Below are positions 32,109 to 40,860 of a stretch of 64,000 nucleotides of DNA, piece after piece; position 1 is the stretch's first letter; every line of letters starts with the position of its first letter. The stretch is from an uncultured Prevotella sp. GTDB lineage: Bacteria > Bacteroidota > Bacteroidia > Bacteroidales > Bacteroidaceae. Where the stretch lies: contig CAMJGE010000002.1 in assembly GCA_946405145.1 (NCBI GenBank), positions 159,077 through 223,076 on the forward strand. Reading direction: 5' to 3'. The position numbers were made by a program, and so were the translations under genes. A model generated the notes under the pieces. The model worked only from the letters and a program-made list of their open reading frames with translations. It was not told the DNA's origin and searched no databases.

Positions 32109-34328
32109 TTATTTATTAAAAACGATGAATGGGTTAGGAATGTTATTGTTTGAATGGAGTGCCTCCACATCGGCTTTCTGCGTCTTGCCAGCTTTAACGA
32201 CATAGAGCGTGGCATCGGCGTAGGATGCAAGCTGGAGGGCATCGTTGTACTCGCCTAATGCGGGAGAGTCGAGAATGACAAAGTCATTGGCGGCTTTGGC
32301 ATCAGCGACTTCCTTGGCGAAAGCCTCGCCTGCCAGGATGTCGGATGGATGGGCATTGACGGATGATGCGGCATTGCGCAGATCACCGTTGATCAGAAGC
32401 GCCCTTTTGCCGATGGCATTCAAAGAGTCTTCCAGGCGCTTGGCTATGGAACTCTTGCCATCGCCCTTGTTGGCAGAGGCGACCAGAAGTACCTTTTGAT
32501 CCTTCTTGAGATTCAAAAGGAGGTTGGTGCGAAGGGTGCGGATGGCTTCTTCGGCTGTTGTAGAGGTGAGCTCCGCAAGGATGGGAAGTTTGGTAGCGGA
32601 CTCGAGTTCCTGGCGCGTGTCGAACTTGCCCTTGAACATCTGGAGGAGGTAGAGGATACCTACGGGCAGAAGGGCGCCCAGGAAGAGGGCTACGAGCAGA
32701 ACCAACTTCTTCTGAGGTTTGTTACTGCCTGGTTCCGGTGCCGGGGGATCGATGAGTTTACCCTTGTCGGTGATATTGGCCAGTTCCATGGCGGTCTCCT
32801 CGCGCTTCTGCAGCATCAGGAGGAAGACTGCCTGTTTGATCTCACGCTCACGACCAATCTCAGTGAGCACACGCTCCATCTTTGGCGCAGAGCCGATACG
32901 CCCCATGGATTTGCCATACTCACGCTGAAGGGTGTTCTGACGCATCAAAATAGACTGGCGATCACGCTTTAAAGCCGTTTTCAGTACAGGCTGAAGTTCC
33001 TTGATCGACTGGTTGACACGCTGGAGTTGCGGTGACATCTCACTGACACTCTTTAAGAGTTCTCTGCGCTGGTTGACAAGTGAATTGTGCTGAGCAATCA
33101 GAGAGGCTGTACCTGCAGAACCGCCAGAAGAAGCACCAGCGCCTGTCTCGGAGCCCATACCTGCACCAGAAGAGATGCCTGCGGGGATGATCTCATAGAG
33201 ATTAGCCGGATTATTGACATATTCGCTTAGGAAGTCATGAAGCTGGAGTTCCGTGCCTATGGCCACCAGTCGGGTCTCGTATTCGCTCTTCTTTGTCAAA
33301 GCCTCCTGAGCATCTACCTCTGGCGTGGTGATCTGGAAGTTCTTCTTGGAGTTCTCCCAGGCTGCATCGCTGGAGCCCAACTCACCATCAATCTTGGCGA
33401 GACGATTATTGACAAATTCCTCGGTCTTGCGAGCCTCCTCGTTTTTCTCATCGTTGGCACGCTGGTTATAAGCCTCTACCAGAGCATTCACATAGTCGAT
33501 GCCACGCATCAAATTCTCATCAGCCAATGAGATATTGGCCATATTGGCGACCTTCTTATCTACTGCCTCAAAGGTGGTGCGGCCAATGAAGGCATTAGCC
33601 ACCTGCGTGGGAGGGGTGATCGTGACCTTCAGGGTATAGCTGCCCTCATAAGGCTTGGCCAGTCTGGCCGGGAGCTTGTTTTCCTTGATGGTCAGCGTGC
33701 CAGCCTCGGTTTTGATGGTGGCAGGGAGGGTTGCGAAGGTCTGCTCAGGGAGATCGGTTTCTTCCTTACCCTCGACCAGCGTGGGTTCTACGGTATAGCC
33801 ATCAGCACCCTTACTGATGGTGAGCTTGATCTGATGGAAGTACAGCGGGAGCTCTGTGTCGAGCCAGGCTACATGGGCCTCATCCAAGCTGACTTCAACC
33901 GGATTGTTCTGATAAAGCAAGGTCTTCCTGCCCCACTTGCTCAGACGGTACTCGGTGTAAAGACCAAGATCCTTCACCACACTGGTAACCAGGCTGTTGG
34001 AAAGGATGATCTCTTTCTCGGCATCGATAGAGCTTGCACCCATCGCACCACCCAGACTGCTGCCCAGGCCCATGGGGAGGCTGTTGAGCATGGCCAAGCC
34101 GGCTGACATGCCACTGCCTTTCTTGGACTTGTCGATGATCTCCATCTTACCAGTGACCGTGACCGTACTGGAGGCAAACCACAGGTAAACACCTGCAAAC
34201 AGGACACAGGCCACCATGGAGCCCAAAATCCAGTACCAATTTGACAGGCATAACTGCCCTAACTGCCTGAAATCGAAAGCAGACTCCTCTTCTTCCAACA
34301 TCACAACGTTGTTGCTATTTTCATTCAT
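32109..34328 (-). CDS. Wzc-like chain-length determinant with degenerate kinase domain
   Basis: A 739-residue polysaccharide co-polymerase. Two membrane helices (WYWILGSMVACVLFAGVYLWF near the N-terminus; LVLLVALFLGALLPVGILYLL around 560) flank a large periplasmic domain with coiled coils and a GSGGSAGT-rich linker. The C-terminal cytoplasmic domain resembles a BY-kinase: VLLVASANKGDGKSSIA is Walker A, LLINGDLRN stands where DxD of Walker A' is usual, DFVILDSPA is Walker B. It ends in NPFIVFNK without the usual tyrosine cluster. It should control chain length with Wza. Start ATG at 34328; an in-frame GTG at 34367 is less likely. Confidence 0.88.
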   Translation of the reverse strand: MNENSNNVVMLEEEESAFDFRQLGQLCLSNWYWILGSMVACVLFAGVYLWFASSTVTVTGKMEIIDKSKKGSGMSAGLAMLNSLPMGLGSSLGGAMGASSIDAEKEIILSNSLVTSVVKDLGLYTEYRLSKWGRKTLLYQNNPVEVSLDEAHVAWLDTELPLYFHQIKLTISKGADGYTVEPTLVEGKEETDLPEQTFATLPATIKTEAGTLTIKENKLPARLAKPYEGSYTLKVTITPPTQVANAFIGRTTFEAVDKKVANMANISLADENLMRGIDYVNALVEAYNQRANDEKNEEARKTEEFVNNRLAKIDGELGSSDAAWENSKKNFQITTPEVDAQEALTKKSEYETRLVAIGTELQLHDFLSEYVNNPANLYEIIPAGISSGAGMGSETGAGASSGGSAGTASLIAQHNSLVNQRRELLKSVSEMSPQLQRVNQSIKELQPVLKTALKRDRQSILMRQNTLQREYGKSMGRIGSAPKMERVLTEIGREREIKQAVFLLMLQKREETAMELANITDKGKLIDPPAPEPGSNKPQKKLVLLVALFLGALLPVGILYLLQMFKGKFDTRQELESATKLPILAELTSTTAEEAIRTLRTNLLLNLKKDQKVLLVASANKGDGKSSIAKRLEDSLNAIGKRALLINGDLRNAASSVNAHPSDILAGEAFAKEVADAKAANDFVILDSPALGEYNDALQLASYADATLYVVKAGKTQKADVEALHSNNNIPNPFIVFNK

Positions 34329-34454
34329 AAGCAAAATTTTTCTTCCTATCATGTAGGCATAACACACTGAAAGCCAACATGTTAGTTAAAATTAACATCT
34401 AAATATCAAGCCAAAAGGGGTAAAATTAGAAATCGATTTCCCTCTTTTTGGTTG

Positions 34455-34485
34455 CAAAGGTACAACTTTTATTGATACCTACAAA
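34455..34485 (-). promoter_or_regulatory. Bacteroidetes-type promoter for wzc-wza
   Basis: On the minus strand, TTTG (34485-34482), a 19-base spacer and TACCTTTG (34462-34455) match the -33/-7 consensus of Bacteroidetes primary sigma promoters. It predicts transcription starting near 34,450 and a leader of roughly 120 bases before the wzc ATG. Confidence 0.75.
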
Positions 34486-34500
34486 GTATTTTAAGAAATT

Positions 34501-36198
34501 TTATTTAAGAATTTCTTTGGCTCTGGCTAATGCCAGCGTGATGTGAGAGCAGATGTTCTCCTCGCCCAACAGGGTATCGAAGCCTGATTTGTGGAGTACC
34601 TGCTGCACACGAGGGTTGACACCGGAGAGAACGACCTGAATACCCTCACCCTGAGACATCAGGCAGAGGTTGGTGAGGTTATGGATGCCCGTGGAATCGA
34701 CAAAGGGTACTTTTCGCATGCGGATGATACGCACCTTCGGACGCTGATGACCTAAAGTACTCATAAGATCTTCAAACTTATTACCTGCACCAAAGAAATA
34801 AGGACCATTGATCTCATAGACCTCTACTCCCTCAGGAATGGTGAGATGCTCAAGGTTACCCATCAGGAAATCGCTCTCCTCCTCATCAGGATTGATCTCA
34901 TCACTGATGACACGCACATCGGTGGTTTCAGCCATACGGCGCATGAAGAGCAGACAGGCACAGATCAGGCCAACCTCAATGGCAATGGTGAGGTCGAAGA
35001 TAACCGTCAGTAGGAAAGTAACACAGAGAACGATGACGTCACTCTTAGGATTCTTCATGATACTCAGGAACGAACGCCAGCCACTCATATTATAGCTCAC
35101 GATAACCAGTACACCAGCCAGACAGGCCATTGGGATATACTGAGCCAACGGCATCAGGAAGAGGAATATCAAGAGTAGGACTGCTGCGTGGATGACACCT
35201 GCAATTGGGGTGCGTCCACCATTGTTGATGTTGGTCATCGTACGCGCAATAGCGCCTGTGGCAGGAATACCTCCGAAGAGGGGACTCGCCAGATTGGCCA
35301 TTCCCTGGGCTATGAGTTCTGTATTGGAGTCATGCCGGTCGCCAATGACACCATCGGCCACAGTGGCTGAGAGCAACGACTCAATGGCACCGAGGATGGC
35401 AATGGTGATGGCAGGCGACACGAGGCCTTTGATGATATCCCAGGTGAGCACAGGTACCTGAGCACCAGGGAGTTGATTGGAGATGGCGAAGCGGTCGCCA
35501 ATGGTCTCGACACTGGTGATGCCCCACTGGTGCTTCAGCAGGAGCACAGCAATCGTCATCACGATGATGGCAATCAGACTGCCTGGCAGTTTTCCAAGGG
35601 CCGAATGGCGCGTGAGCCTAGGCCACAGGGCAATAATCACGACACTGAGTACCCCCACACCTGCACTCCAGATATCAATCGTGGGGAAGGCTGAGACATA
35701 GGCGATCCACTTCTCGATGAAATCGGAAGGCACAGAGGCCATAGTCAGACCAAAGAGGTCCTTAATCTGCGTGGTGAAGATGGTCAGGGCAATACCCGAC
35801 GTGAAACCCACTACAATGGGATAAGGGATATACTTGATGATAGTACCCAGATGCAAAATACCAAACATGATCAGGAACACACCTGCCATCAACGTGGCAA
35901 TCGTCAGTCCCTCGAAACCATACTGCTGGATGATACCATAAATAATGATGATAAATGCACCTGTCGGGCCACCTATCTGTACCTTTGATCCACCGAAGAC
36001 AGACACGATAAGACCAGCCACAATAGCAGTGATAATACCTTTCTCTGGTGTCACACCAGAAGCGATACCGAAAGCGATGGCCAAAGGCAGGGCCACAATT
36101 CCGACGATGATACCAGCCAACAGATCTGTCATGAACTGCTGACGATCGTAACGTTTCATCGTGGAGAAGAGTTTTGGCTTAAATGATAATGTTGTCAT
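34501..36198 (-). CDS. SulP-family anion transporter with STAS domain
   Basis: A 565-residue inner-membrane transporter. About 10-14 membrane segments include DLLAGIIVGIVALPLAIAFGIASG and GGSKVQIGGPTGAFIIII, the SulP signature region. The cytoplasmic STAS domain (about 440-560) contains VPFVDSTGIHNLTNL with the conserved DSTG. Family substrates are sulfate, bicarbonate, chloride or dicarboxylates; bicarbonate or sulfate is most likely but not decidable here. A TACTTTTG -7 element ends only five bases before ATG 36198, so either the mRNA is nearly leaderless or translation starts at Met14 (36159). Confidence 0.92.
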   Translation of the reverse strand: MTTLSFKPKLFSTMKRYDRQQFMTDLLAGIIVGIVALPLAIAFGIASGVTPEKGIITAIVAGLIVSVFGGSKVQIGGPTGAFIIIIYGIIQQYGFEGLTIATLMAGVFLIMFGILHLGTIIKYIPYPIVVGFTSGIALTIFTTQIKDLFGLTMASVPSDFIEKWIAYVSAFPTIDIWSAGVGVLSVVIIALWPRLTRHSALGKLPGSLIAIIVMTIAVLLLKHQWGITSVETIGDRFAISNQLPGAQVPVLTWDIIKGLVSPAITIAILGAIESLLSATVADGVIGDRHDSNTELIAQGMANLASPLFGGIPATGAIARTMTNINNGGRTPIAGVIHAAVLLLIFLFLMPLAQYIPMACLAGVLVIVSYNMSGWRSFLSIMKNPKSDVIVLCVTFLLTVIFDLTIAIEVGLICACLLFMRRMAETTDVRVISDEINPDEEESDFLMGNLEHLTIPEGVEVYEINGPYFFGAGNKFEDLMSTLGHQRPKVRIIRMRKVPFVDSTGIHNLTNLCLMSQGEGIQVVLSGVNPRVQQVLHKSGFDTLLGEENICSHITLALARAKEILK

Positions 36199-36203
36199 GG
36201 GTG

Positions 36204-36211
36204 CAAAAGTA
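36204..36211 (-). promoter_or_regulatory. -7 element for the SulP gene
   Basis: TACTTTTG on the minus strand matches TAnnTTTG. No clear TTTG is found at the expected -33 distance. Its closeness to the ATG suggests a very short or absent leader. Confidence 0.5.
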
Positions 36212-36263
36212 CAAAAAAAATTAAAAAAACGCCTATTCTCATCTTATTTTAAGTAGAATACTA

Positions 36264-36271
36264 TACTTTTG
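36264..36271 (+). promoter_or_regulatory. -7 element for the Ala-rich lipoprotein gene
   Basis: TACTTTTG on the plus strand, 41 bp before the ATG at 36313, matches the Bacteroidetes -7 consensus. The -33 element is weak. It is divergent from the SulP promoter about 50 bp away. Confidence 0.55.
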
Positions 36272-36312
36272 TTGCGGTTTATCAAGTTTATCTAACCAAA
36301 TTTTAGTTAAAT

Positions 36313-36879
36313 ATGAAGAAAGTATTATTCGTCGTGATGGCTGTAGTTGCCATCGGTTTTGCGTCTTGCGGAAACAAGACACAGGGTAGTGCAGAGGCAA
36401 CAGACTCTGTTGCAGTTTTAAACGTTGAGGACGAGACGGCTGCTACCATCAACGCCCTGGCAGAACAGCTGGAGGCTAAAGATGCCAACAAGCTCCAGGA
36501 GGTTCTTACTGCTGTTCAGGCAAAGGTGAAGGAACTGATTGCCACCGATCCTGAGGCTGCCAAGAATCTTGTGTCTCAGGTTCAGGCTTTCCTGAAGGAG
36601 AATGCCGAGAAGATCAAGGCTTTTGCTGGTGACAACGCAGCTGTAGCTTCTGCTGTAGCCGCTCTCACAGAGACTCCTGCAGAGAGTATCATCAACAGTC
36701 TCTCATCTCTGGGTGACAGCGTACAGAATGCTACCAAAGATGCTGCCAACCAAGCTGTAGAGGACGCCAAGGCTGCCGCTAACGAGAAGGCTAATGAGGT
36801 AAAGGAAGCTGCCAAAGAAAAGGCTAGTAAGAGCATCGATGATGCCGCTAACAAAGCCAAAAGTGCTTTAGGACTTTAA
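36313..36879 (+). CDS. Ala/Lys/Glu-rich helical lipoprotein
   Basis: A 188-residue protein with a lipoprotein signal peptide (MKKVLFVVMAVVAIGFASCG, Cys19). The mature part is almost all predicted helix and very rich in Ala, Glu and Lys. The last ~60 residues repeat an 11-residue-like pattern (KDAANQAVEDAKAAANEKANEVKEAAKEKASKSIDDAANKAK split over several turns) as in LEA-like or apolipoprotein-type proteins. Likely anchored in the outer or inner membrane facing the periplasm. Function unknown; a stress or envelope-stabilising role is a guess. A strong terminator follows. Confidence 0.8.
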   Translation: MKKVLFVVMAVVAIGFASCGNKTQGSAEATDSVAVLNVEDETAATINALAEQLEAKDANKLQEVLTAVQAKVKELIATDPEAAKNLVSQVQAFLKENAEKIKAFAGDNAAVASAVAALTETPAESIINSLSSLGDSVQNATKDAANQAVEDAKAAANEKANEVKEAAKEKASKSIDDAANKAKSALGL

Positions 36880-36903
36880 AGCATTTTTGCTTTAAAAATA
36901 AAG

Positions 36904-36930
36904 AATCCCCGCTGGTTGGCGGGGATTTTT
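36904..36930 (+). terminator. Rho-independent terminator
   Basis: AATCCCCGC (36904-36912) pairs with GCGGGGATT (36919-36927) across a six-base loop and is followed by TTTTT. It ends the lipoprotein transcript. On the opposite strand a moderately T-rich tail follows, so it may also serve the convergent xth gene. Confidence 0.88.
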
Positions 36931-37679
36931 CATTGTATGATAAGACTGACGGGACAGTGGTCGGAGCCTAAGATATCTGTGTGGATGAGGGCGTCGGAGA
37001 GTTGGGGACGCAGGCGATTGGAAATGACGAAATAATCAATGCGCCAGCCGGCATTCTTCTGACGAGCCTGGAAACGGTATGACCACCACGAATATTTGAC
37101 TTCCTCAGGATAGAGGTAGCGGAAGGTATCTGTAAAACCTGCATTCAACAGGTTAGAGAACTGTGCCCGTTCCTCATCAGTAAAGCCTGCATTATGACGG
37201 TTCGTCTTGGGATTCTTGATGTCTATTTCTTCGTGTGCCACATTGAGATCGCCACAAAGGATGACGGGTTTCTTGGCATCAAGACGCTGCAGATAGGCTC
37301 TGAAGTCATCCTCCCACGTCATGCGATAGTCGAGCCGCTTTAACCCATCCTGCGAGTTAGGTGTGTAGCAGCACACCAAAAAGAAGTCTTGCATCTCGAG
37401 CGTCACCACGCGCCCCTCATGATCGTGCACATCAATACCGATACCATAGGTTACACTTAGTGGCTCATGCTTGGTGAAGATAGCTGTACCTGAATAACCC
37501 TTCTTGTCGGCATAGTTCCAATACGAGCGATAGCCATCAAACTGCAAGTCGAGCTGTCCTGCCTGCATTTTCGTCTCCTGCAGACAGAAGAAGTCGGCAT
37601 CCAATTGACGGAAGATGTCGCTAAACCCCTTCCCTTCACAGGCCCTGAGGCCGTTCACATTCCAAGAAACGAATTTCAT
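36930..37679 (-). CDS. xth: Exodeoxyribonuclease III / AP endonuclease
   Basis: A 249-residue Mg-dependent phosphodiesterase of the ExoA/ExoIII family acting in base-excision repair. [74 protein letters not shown] and the C-terminal GSDHCPV contain all catalytic residues (Asn, Glu, Asp-x-Asn, Asp-His). ATG at 37679 is the family start; an upstream in-frame start would overlap ribH. Operon with ribH and the TPR gene is likely. Confidence 0.95.
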   Translation of the reverse strand: MKFVSWNVNGLRACEGKGFSDIFRQLDADFFCLQETKMQAGQLDLQFDGYRSYWNYADKKGYSGTAIFTKHEPLSVTYGIGIDVHDHEGRVVTLEMQDFFLVCCYTPNSQDGLKRLDYRMTWEDDFRAYLQRLDAKKPVILCGDLNVAHEEIDIKNPKTNRHNAGFTDEERAQFSNLLNAGFTDTFRYLYPEEVKYSWWSYRFQARQKNAGWRIDYFVISNRLRPQLSDALIHTDILGSDHCPVSLIIQ

Positions 37680-37696
37680 CTTTAATAATAAGATGG

Positions 37697-38173
37697 TTAG
37701 AACTTGGCCATCTTGATGGCTACGACAGCACACTCATCGCCTTTATTACCTAACCTGCCACCTGCACGATCCTTAGCCTGCTGCAGATCGTTGGTTGTGA
37801 GCAGTCCATAGATAACAGGAATATTGCTTGTGGCATTCAGGCGGGCGATACCCTCAGTCACACCTTGACAGATGTAATCGAAATGAGGTGTCTCACCACG
37901 AATCACCGAACCTAAGATAATCACAGCGTCATAGCCGTCGTTAAGTGTCATTTGGTGAGCACCATAGATCAGCTCAAACGAGCCTGGAACGGTCTTTACA
38001 TGGATATTCTCAGGCAGTGCACCATGACGCTCAAGCGTGCTGACACAGCCTTCGAGGAGCGCCCCTGTAATTTCCGGATTCCACTCAGCCACCACAACGC
38101 CAAAAATCATGTTTGAGGCATCAGGCACTTTCGTGAAGTCGTAATCACTCAGGTTATGCATTGCTGTAGCCAT
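37697..38173 (-). CDS. ribH: 6,7-dimethyl-8-ribityllumazine synthase
   Basis: A 158-residue enzyme that makes lumazine, the last precursor of riboflavin, from the ribityl-amino-uracil and dihydroxybutanone phosphate. Conserved: [83 protein letters not shown]. The RGETxHFD active-site loop is intact. Forms icosahedral or pentameric assemblies in the cytoplasm. ATG at 38173; xth follows after 17 bp. Confidence 0.96.
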   Translation of the reverse strand: MATAMHNLSDYDFTKVPDASNMIFGVVVAEWNPEITGALLEGCVSTLERHGALPENIHVKTVPGSFELIYGAHQMTLNDGYDAVIILGSVIRGETPHFDYICQGVTEGIARLNATSNIPVIYGLLTTNDLQQAKDRAGGRLGNKGDECAVVAIKMAKF

Positions 38174-38193
38174 AATCGTCGATCGTAAACAAA

Positions 38194-38877
38194 TTACTTG
38201 TTAGACACACGCTCAATGTAAGCGTCGATGGTCTGAGACTGCATAGAGTTGAAGTACTTCTCCTTCACGGTCTGATACAGCTTCAATGCCTCGTCGTTCT
38301 TACCCTGGCTCTCAAGAATCTCACCAGCCTGAATCAGGAAGGTGGGTGAGAGAGAGTTGTTGTCAGCCATCTCTGCAGCCTTCTTCAAATGAGTCACAGC
38401 CTTGTCAAGCTGGTTGAGGTGTGCATAAGCATTACCTAGTGCTCCCTCTGCTGAAGGAGATACCATAGCGTCATCTGCACCGTCGTAAGACTCCAGGAAC
38501 TTCACAGCAGCATCCCACTTACCCAACTGGGCATTGCAGAGACCTGCATAGAGGTTTGCCAGATTACCTGCAGCTGTAGAGCTATACTCGTCGGCGAGCT
38601 TAGCGAAGCCTTTAAATCCTGTGCTGTCGCCCTCAAGAGCCTGTTTGAAGAGACCCTGTGCGAAATAGTCCTGACCTTTGGCGATAGCTGTAGAAGCCTT
38701 CTGCTCATTAGGCTCAGCAATATAAGTCTTGTAAAGAACTGCACCGACAATGATGACAATAATAGCCAGCACGACGGTGATAATAGCCTTCTTATACTTC
38801 AGGAAGAAGGCCTCACTCTGGTTCAGTGTCTGCTCCATAGTAGGGGCAGCCTGCTGTTGATTTGTTGTATTTGCCAT
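38194..38877 (-). CDS. Membrane-anchored tetratricopeptide repeat protein (YfgM-like)
   Basis: A 227-residue protein. A cytoplasmic stretch (about 1-31) leads to one membrane helix ([23 protein letters not shown]). TPR-like repeats follow, with [28 protein letters not shown] and [25 protein letters not shown] as the best units. The layout is that of YfgM, which helps proteins emerging from the Sec translocon; that role is inference. A TAACTTTG -7 element lies about 35 bp upstream. Divergent from recF. Confidence 0.85.
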   Translation of the reverse strand: MANTTNQQQAAPTMEQTLNQSEAFFLKYKKAIITVVLAIIVIIVGAVLYKTYIAEPNEQKASTAIAKGQDYFAQGLFKQALEGDSTGFKGFAKLADEYSSTAAGNLANLYAGLCNAQLGKWDAAVKFLESYDGADDAMVSPSAEGALGNAYAHLNQLDKAVTHLKKAAEMADNNSLSPTFLIQAGEILESQGKNDEALKLYQTVKEKYFNSMQSQTIDAYIERVSNK

Positions 38878-38910
38878 TATAATTATGTATTAATTTTCGA
38901 AAATCGGGTG

Positions 38911-38918
38911 CAAAGTTA
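38911..38918 (-). promoter_or_regulatory. -7 element for the TPR-ribH-xth operon
   Basis: TAACTTTG on the minus strand, about 34 bases before the ATG at 38877, fits TAnnTTTG. A TTG lies further upstream but not at the ideal spacing. Confidence 0.5.
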
Positions 38919-38961
38919 CAACAAAAAAGTGAAAAGAGGAAAGAAAATAAAAAAAACTTCG

Positions 38962-38969
38962 TATCTTTG
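38962..38969 (+). promoter_or_regulatory. -7 element for recF
   Basis: TATCTTTG ends four bases before the recF ATG (38974). The spacing predicts a transcript that begins at or next to the start codon, so recF may be translated from a leaderless mRNA. The -33 element is not obvious. Confidence 0.5.
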
Positions 38970-38973
38970 CACT

Positions 38974-40059
38974 ATGATTCTCGAAAAGTTGTCACTGATT
39001 AATTACAAGAACATTAGGATTGCCAATCTTGAGTTATCACAAAAGATCAACTGTCTGATTGGTCAGAATGGTGTTGGCAAGACCAATGTACTCGATGCCA
39101 TTTATTTTCTCTCGTTCTGTCATTCAGCAAGTAATCCCATTGATTCACAAGTTATTACACACGACGAGGGATTTTTTCTGATAGAGGGTGAATATCAGGA
39201 CAACCTTTGCGTCTCTTGTGGCATGAAGCGTGGCACGAAGAAGCATTTCAAACGTAACAAAAAGGAATACAGACGGTTGTCAGAGCATATCGGACTGATA
39301 CCACTGGTGATGATTTCTCCTTCCGACACCTTATTAATAGAGGGTGGCAGCGAGAATCGCCGCCGACTGATGGATGTAGTTATCTCGCAATATGACCGCA
39401 GCTATATGGAAGCGATGAACCGCTACAACAAAGCCCTGCAACAGCGAAACACGATGCTGAAACAGGAAGAAGAGCCCGATGTGGAGGTTCTGAGCCTATG
39501 GGAGGAGCAGATGGCAATAGAAGGCGAACGCATCTTCGCCTGTCGCGATGCTTTCGTAAAGGCATTGACCCCTGTGTTCCAACGTTATTACGAGACCATC
39601 TCCGGCCATCGCGAACAGGTAGAGATGACCTATATCTCACACTGTCAGAGAGGGCCGCTATTGGAGGTCATTCAGCGCGACCGGCAGAAAGACCGCATCA
39701 TGGGCTACTCCTTGCATGGCGTGCATCGCGACGACTTGGTATTCAGCCTTGGAGGACACCCTCTGAAGCGCGAAGGGAGCCAAGGGCAGCATAAGACCTT
39801 TGTCATTGCGCTGAAGCTGGCACAGTTCGAATTCCTGAAGCGCACCAACAATGCGACGACTCCCCTACTCCTGCTGGATGACATTTTCGACAAGCTCGAT
39901 GCTGATCGTGTGGAACAAATCGTCAAACTTGTGGCCAGCGACGAGTTTGGACAGATTTTCATTACTGACACCAACCGTGAGCATCTGGATCAGATACTGA
40001 GCAGAACCTCACACGACTATCGTATTTTTCACGTAGAAGACGGTAACATCCATGTTTAG
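38974..40059 (+). CDS. recF: DNA replication and repair protein RecF
   Basis: A 361-residue SMC-like ATPase that loads RecA at gaps together with RecO and RecR. Walker A GQNGVGKTN lies around residue 30 after MILEKLSLINYKNI. FLSFCHSASNP, LIEGGSENRRRLMDVVISQYD, GVHRDDLVF, GSQGQHKTFVIALKLAQ (signature) and PLLLLDDIFDKLDADRV (Walker B) follow. Although the frame is open upstream, ATG at 38974 is the family start. The DUF721 gene overlaps its end by 8 bp, as expected in a replication/repair operon. Confidence 0.95.
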   Translation: MILEKLSLINYKNIRIANLELSQKINCLIGQNGVGKTNVLDAIYFLSFCHSASNPIDSQVITHDEGFFLIEGEYQDNLCVSCGMKRGTKKHFKRNKKEYRRLSEHIGLIPLVMISPSDTLLIEGGSENRRRLMDVVISQYDRSYMEAMNRYNKALQQRNTMLKQEEEPDVEVLSLWEEQMAIEGERIFACRDAFVKALTPVFQRYYETISGHREQVEMTYISHCQRGPLLEVIQRDRQKDRIMGYSLHGVHRDDLVFSLGGHPLKREGSQGQHKTFVIALKLAQFEFLKRTNNATTPLLLLDDIFDKLDADRVEQIVKLVASDEFGQIFITDTNREHLDQILSRTSHDYRIFHVEDGNIHV

Positions 40060-40342
40060 AAAAGAAGTCAAGAGCGTAGGCGAACTGATTCTAAAGAATC
40101 TCAGAGAGCAGGGGTTGGAGACACCTCTGCAGCAAAAGCGTTTGATTGCGGCTTGGCCTGAAGTCATGGGGGAAATGATAGCCGGTTACACACAAGACCT
40201 GTTCATCAAGAACCAGACACTGTTTGTGCATCTCACGAATCCAGCCCTCAGAGCCGACCTCTCAATGATGCGCCTTGAGATTGTCAAGAAGTTGAATGCC
40301 GCGGTAGGCAGTCAGGTGATTGCCGATATCCGTTTTAACTAA
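40052..40342 (+). CDS. DUF721 (DciA-like) protein
   Basis: A 96-residue protein with a DUF721 core: VGELILKNLREQGLETPLQQKRLIAAWPEVMGEMIAGYTQ and LFVHLTNPALRADLSMMRLEIVKKLN. DUF721 includes DciA, which loads the replicative helicase in bacteria lacking DnaC. Its position after recF fits replication. It overlaps recF by 8 bp at the start and converges with fthC by 4 bp at the end. Confidence 0.88.
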   Translation: MFRKEVKSVGELILKNLREQGLETPLQQKRLIAAWPEVMGEMIAGYTQDLFIKNQTLFVHLTNPALRADLSMMRLEIVKKLNAAVGSQVIADIRFN

Positions 40343-40860
40343 ACCACTTTATCCACTGCCACATCATGTGCATCCACTGGCACTTCGACCACCTTTTGGA
40401 AGTCGAAGCACAGCCCTATAGTCTGGGTGTTGACCAACGACAGGAACCTGTCATAGTAGCCTTTGCCTCGCCCTAAGCGATGCCCTTGTGCATCAAAGGC
40501 TATGCCAGGAATGAGGGCGGCATCTATCTGCGACAAGTCAGCAAAGGGCCTCCCCACAGGCTCCATGATATGATAGGCACCCTCACAAAGGTCCTGCGGC
40601 CCTGTATAACGTCGCAGCTCCATCGTTGTGTCATCCAGCACCTTAGGCAGAAGCACCGTCTTCCCCTCAGCCACCAGCTCGTCAATCAGCACATGGGTGT
40701 CCACCTCGTCAGGCAACGAATAATAAGCCATCACCACCTTTGCCTCTCGGAGCAAAGGGCGTAGCCTGTCAAGGACAGGAAGCGACAGTTGCGCCAACTG
40801 CTGTGACGTGAACTGTCGCTTCTGCTGTTTGATATACTGTCTAATATCGCTCTTAAGCAT
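40339..40860 (-). CDS. 5-formyltetrahydrofolate cyclo-ligase
   Basis: A 173-residue enzyme that converts 5-formyl-THF to 5,10-methenyl-THF using ATP. Typical segments: KSDIRQYIKQQKRQFT, VMAYYSLPDEVDTHVLIDELVAEGKTVLLPKV, GAYHIMEPVG, DAALIPGIAFDAQGHRLGRGKGYYDRFL. The RLGRGKGYYD nucleotide loop is intact. Often called ygfA or fthC. Its start overlaps the protease stop by 8 bp, so they share a transcript. Confidence 0.93.
   Translation of the reverse strand: MLKSDIRQYIKQQKRQFTSQQLAQLSLPVLDRLRPLLREAKVVMAYYSLPDEVDTHVLIDELVAEGKTVLLPKVLDDTTMELRRYTGPQDLCEGAYHIMEPVGRPFADLSQIDAALIPGIAFDAQGHRLGRGKGYYDRFLSLVNTQTIGLCFDFQKVVEVPVDAHDVAVDKVV

Noticed and set aside
32496..32972. Plus-strand frame of 158 codons within wzc
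   Set aside because: Antisense shadow of the Wzc kinase and periplasmic regions.
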